From JBNJEA01 sp051745395 (GTDB lineage Bacteria > Desulfobacterota > Desulfobacteria > Desulfobacterales > Desulfosalsimonadaceae): DNA of 17,217 nt. How positions within the stretch are numbered: the first letter of the stretch is position 1; the number at the start of each line of letters is the position of its first letter. This document shows, in pieces, positions 15,824 to 17,217 of the stretch. The notes under the pieces are model-generated. The model saw only the letters and a program-made list of their open reading frames with translations. It made no database searches and was not told the DNA's origin. The DNA lies in NCBI GenBank assembly GCA_051745395.1, contig JBNJEA010000061.1:1-17217 (forward strand), read 5' to 3'. Both the position numbers and the translations under genes were made by a program.

Positions 15824-16096
15824 ATGCTACCCGAACACCAGCAACGGACCTATGATGCCTTTTTCAAGTCCACCGCGGAAAATGACATCCTCGATCCGAA
15901 AACCACGACCCTGATCCAGTTGGCGACCTCGTTTGCCCTGGGGTGCTACCCGTGCATGGACCATTTTTTGGGCGTAGCCCGGGAAAAAGGGCTGACCGAC
16001 GAGCAAATCGGGGCCGTACAATCCATTGTGATGGCCATATCAGCGGGCCAAATCCGGGCCCAGTTCCGGGAGGTCCGGGAAAATACGGCGGAATAA
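15824..16096 (+). CDS. Carboxymuconolactone decarboxylase/AhpD-like protein
   Basis: A 90-residue single-domain protein with the AhpD-type redox motif C41-X2-C44-X2-H47 in a helix (FALGCYPCMDH), followed by the conserved KGLTDEQIGAVQSI helix. Family members use this pair as a thiol reductant, for example of peroxiredoxins, but no peroxiredoxin gene lies nearby. AAAGGAAA precedes the ATG at good spacing. It is transcribed divergently from the tRNA-thiolase gene across a 68-base spacer. Confidence 0.88.
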   Translation: MLPEHQQRTYDAFFKSTAENDILDPKTTTLIQLATSFALGCYPCMDHFLGVAREKGLTDEQIGAVQSIVMAISAGQIRAQFREVRENTAE

Positions 16097-16099
16097 AGG

Positions 16100-16413
16100 A
16101 AAAACCAGAAATTGGTTATCCGGAAAAATCCAGTTATTTGTTCATTTCAAGCAACAAGGATTTCCGGAAGGTCTCTCGATACCCAAAAAAGGGCATCGCT
16201 TCGTCTGTCATGCCTGCGAAGGCAGGCATCCAGTTTTCCAGACGGACAGAAAACCCCTGGATGCCTGCCTCCCGAAAGGGTCCGGGACAGGTTCGCAGGC
16301 ATGACGACCGGGACGAATCGCTATTTTTTGTTTGGTTTGGGTCTCACGGATGGCCGGATTCACTTCGCAAAACCATAACTGGAATATTCCGGATAACCAA
16401 AAACCAGAAATTG
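16100..16413. repeat. MITE-like element, copy 1 (terminal inverted repeats, flanking direct repeats)
   Basis: The terminal inverted repeats are 26 bases long with two mismatches (16112-16137 and 16375-16400). Exact 15-base direct repeats AAAAACCAGAAATTG lie at 16100-16114 and 16399-16413, overlapping the ends of the inverted repeats by two to three bases. There is no transposase gene inside the roughly 290-base body, so it would be non-autonomous. Its ends share TTATCCGG-N5-TCCAGT with the element at 16805-16957. Confidence 0.8.
16207..16305. repeat. Palindromic dispersed repeat (GTCATGCCTGCGAA type) nested in copy 1
   Basis: Outer arms 16207-16220 and 16292-16305 and inner arms 16221-16233 and 16257-16269 are perfect inverse complements (14 and 13 bases). 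The left half alone folds as ATGCCTGC-GAAG-GCAGGCAT. The design matches GTCAT(G/T)CC...ATCCAG repeats dispersed through many proteobacterial genomes (recalled). Confidence 0.85.
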
Positions 16414-16487
16414 CAAAATAAGTCGACGACTCCTGTTTTACCGGAGAAAATCAAATAACCGTGTTTCAAAAAAACAAAGGAGGGATT

Positions 16488-16751
16488 TTGGCCAAACGAA
16501 AAATAACGCCCGGTTACATATTGTTTTATATCCTGTTTCTGCCCGACTCGTGGCGGATTTTAATCGGTGTCATCTTCTCCGTGGCCGCAACGCCCTATGT
16601 TGTCGAACATGGGATGGACGCCGGCGCGCAGGGGATGCTCTATGTCATGATGGTCGCCATCGGATATGCCGCCTCCGGTTTTGCCGGCCGCCGGATATCG
16701 GCATTTTTCAAAAAACTCGTCCTCGGCGGAAACCGGCCGGGGCGCCGGTAA
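16488..16751 (+). CDS. Small two-helix membrane protein of unknown function
   Basis: An 87-residue protein starting at TTG 16488, chosen because AAAGGAGGG lies just upstream; the in-frame GTG at 16461 lacks one. A short basic N-terminus (MAKRKI) precedes a hydrophobic stretch (about residues 10-36: YILFYILFLPD, then ILIGVIFSVAATP) and a second helix (about 49-67: MLYVMMVAIGYAASGFAG). The tail is basic, so both ends are predicted to face the cytoplasm. I do not recognise a family with a known role. It lies between the two inverted-repeat elements. Confidence 0.75.
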   Translation: MAKRKITPGYILFYILFLPDSWRILIGVIFSVAATPYVVEHGMDAGAQGMLYVMMVAIGYAASGFAGRRISAFFKKLVLGGNRPGRR

Positions 16752-16804
16752 CGCCCGCCCGCCGATAACCTGCCGCTTCTGCCGGGCGTGAAAAAAAATA
16801 TCCG

Positions 16805-16957
16805 GTTATCCGGTTGGCTCCAGTAAGTGATAAGTCGTCGAGTTACTTTTTATTTATTCTCGCGCAAAGCCGCCAAGAGCGCCAAGAATGGCTTGAAAAC
16901 TTTGCGTCTTTGCGTCTTGGCGCGAAAATTTGCTTTTACTGGAGCTTTCCGGATAAG
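16805..16957. repeat. MITE-like element, copy 2, enclosing a CGCCAAGA palindromic repeat
   Basis: Terminal inverted repeats 16805-16826 and 16936-16957 agree at 18 of 22 positions and carry the same TTATCCGG-N5-TCCAGT motif as copy 1. The 153-base body holds an imperfect palindrome at about 16860-16926 (CGCCAAGAGCGCCAAGA against TTGCGTCTTTGCGTCTTGG), a type I recall as dispersed in many environmental bacterial genomes. No coding sequence is present. Confidence 0.72.
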
Positions 16958-16969
16958 CAGAAAAAATAA

Positions 16970-16998
16970 TTGACAGAAGGAGAGGCGTGTACCATTAT
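16970..16998 (+). promoter_or_regulatory. Sigma-70 promoter of the ArsR-family gene
   Basis: Consensus TTGACA (16970-16975), 17 bases, then CATTAT (16993-16998; ATTATA or TTATAT at 18-19 bases are alternatives). It lies 12 bases beyond the right end of inverted-repeat element 2 and about 55 bases before the ATG. Confidence 0.6.
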
Positions 16999-17008
16999 AT
17001 TAACAGTT

Positions 17009-17021
17009 GTTCATATGTTCA
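17009..17021. promoter_or_regulatory. Possible ArsR-type operator GTTCA-TAT-GTTCA
   Basis: Two GTTCA copies, eight bases apart, lie just after the predicted -10, where a bound repressor would block transcription. TGAAC/GTTCA half-sites are common in SmtB/ArsR operators, so autoregulation by the gene at 17053 is plausible. Confidence 0.4.
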
Positions 17022-17052
17022 CTTATAAAATTTTTTACGCGAATGACCGGAT

Positions 17053-17217
17053 ATGTCGGAAACAAATTCAATAATGCAATCGGTTGACCAGACGGCCCAC
17101 ACATGCAGCAGCAAGATTATTCACCATGAAATACTGCGGACGGTGCAGGAAAAGATGCCCGGGGAAATCGATTTATACGAGCTGGCCGATTTTTTCAAGA
17201 TTTTCGGCGACAGCACC
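17053..17217 (+). CDS. ArsR/SmtB-family metalloregulator, N-terminal part (cut by window end)
   Basis: 55 residues are visible with no stop, running off the right edge. The segment LYELADFFKIFGDST is the first helix region of ArsR/SmtB winged-helix repressors. The preceding extension with C18 and two adjacent histidines (HTCSSKIIHHE) resembles the N-terminal metal-binding arm of CadC-type members, so metal or metalloid sensing is likely. The start lacks a strong Shine-Dalgarno (GACCGG upstream). The target operon is probably beyond the window. Confidence 0.85.
   Translation, partial: MSETNSIMQSVDQTAHTCSSKIIHHEILRTVQEKMPGEIDLYELADFFKIFGDST

Noticed and set aside
16751..16789. Hairpin ACGCCCG/CGGGCGT after the small membrane protein gene as terminator
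   Set aside because: The stem is only 7 bp with a 25-base loop and is followed by As, not Ts, in the direction of transcription.
16421..16840. GTCGACGAC near 16422 and GTCGTCGA near 16833 as another element border
   Set aside because: The shared core is only about eight bases, matches with mismatches in either orientation, and does not fit the inverted-repeat ends.

Overview
The window looks like a chromosomal segment from an anaerobic, probably sulfate-reducing member of the Desulfobacterota (Desulfobacterales-like). This is inferred from gene content only: rubrerythrin, desulfoferrodoxin, rubredoxin, flavodiiron protein, a multiheme c-type cytochrome, a DsrE-like protein and a DVU0298-type helical repeat protein. 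Base composition is moderately GC-rich with AT-rich intergenic gaps. No rRNA, tRNA, CRISPR array or transposase gene was seen.

Layout. Positions 1-219 hold two short tandem arrays, an 8-mer and a 7-mer. From 220 to 1750 (minus strand) lies a two-gene operon of a zinc-ribbon HD-domain protein and a ferredoxin-type protein. Its upstream spacer carries a perfect CRP/FNR-type dyad. A small acidic conserved-type protein (2056-2319) and a PAS-AAA-Fis sigma-54 activator (2479-3855) follow on the plus strand. After a gene-poor AT-rich gap comes the core of the window, an oxygen and peroxide defence island (about 4434-10327): a small conserved protein, rubrerythrin, a second ferritin-like diiron protein, desulfoferrodoxin, a small rubredoxin-like protein, flavodoxin, an exported triheme cytochrome and rubredoxin. 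A strong terminator then precedes a flavodiiron oxygen reductase, a ferredoxin, a DsrE-like protein and a helical repeat protein. Most of these genes are a few bases to some tens of bases apart with strong Shine-Dalgarno sequences. Together they form a plausible chain: ferredoxin, flavodoxin and rubredoxins deliver electrons to diiron and SOR sites that reduce superoxide, peroxide and oxygen.

Beyond the island are a fusion of an iron-sulfur flavoprotein with a thioredoxin-type arsenate reductase (10450-11415), a convergent fructokinase plus sucrose-phosphate synthase/phosphatase operon (14558-11465, minus) with a good sigma-70 promoter, a TtuA/Ncs6-like tRNA thiolase (minus) whose predicted promoter lies almost on its start codon, an AhpD-like CxxC protein, a small two-helix membrane protein, and the start of an ArsR-family repressor cut by the window end.

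The last 1.1 kb contains two non-autonomous inverted-repeat elements that share one terminal motif (TTATCCGG-N5-TCCAGT), each wrapped round a different palindromic repeat. A 10-mer, CCTAAATTGA, recurs four times next to gene ends, twice as the tips of a long perfect palindrome. The most unusual items are the flavoprotein-ArsC fusion, the likely ATC start codon at 9659, the terminal-repeat element family and the probable leaderless tRNA-thiolase transcript.
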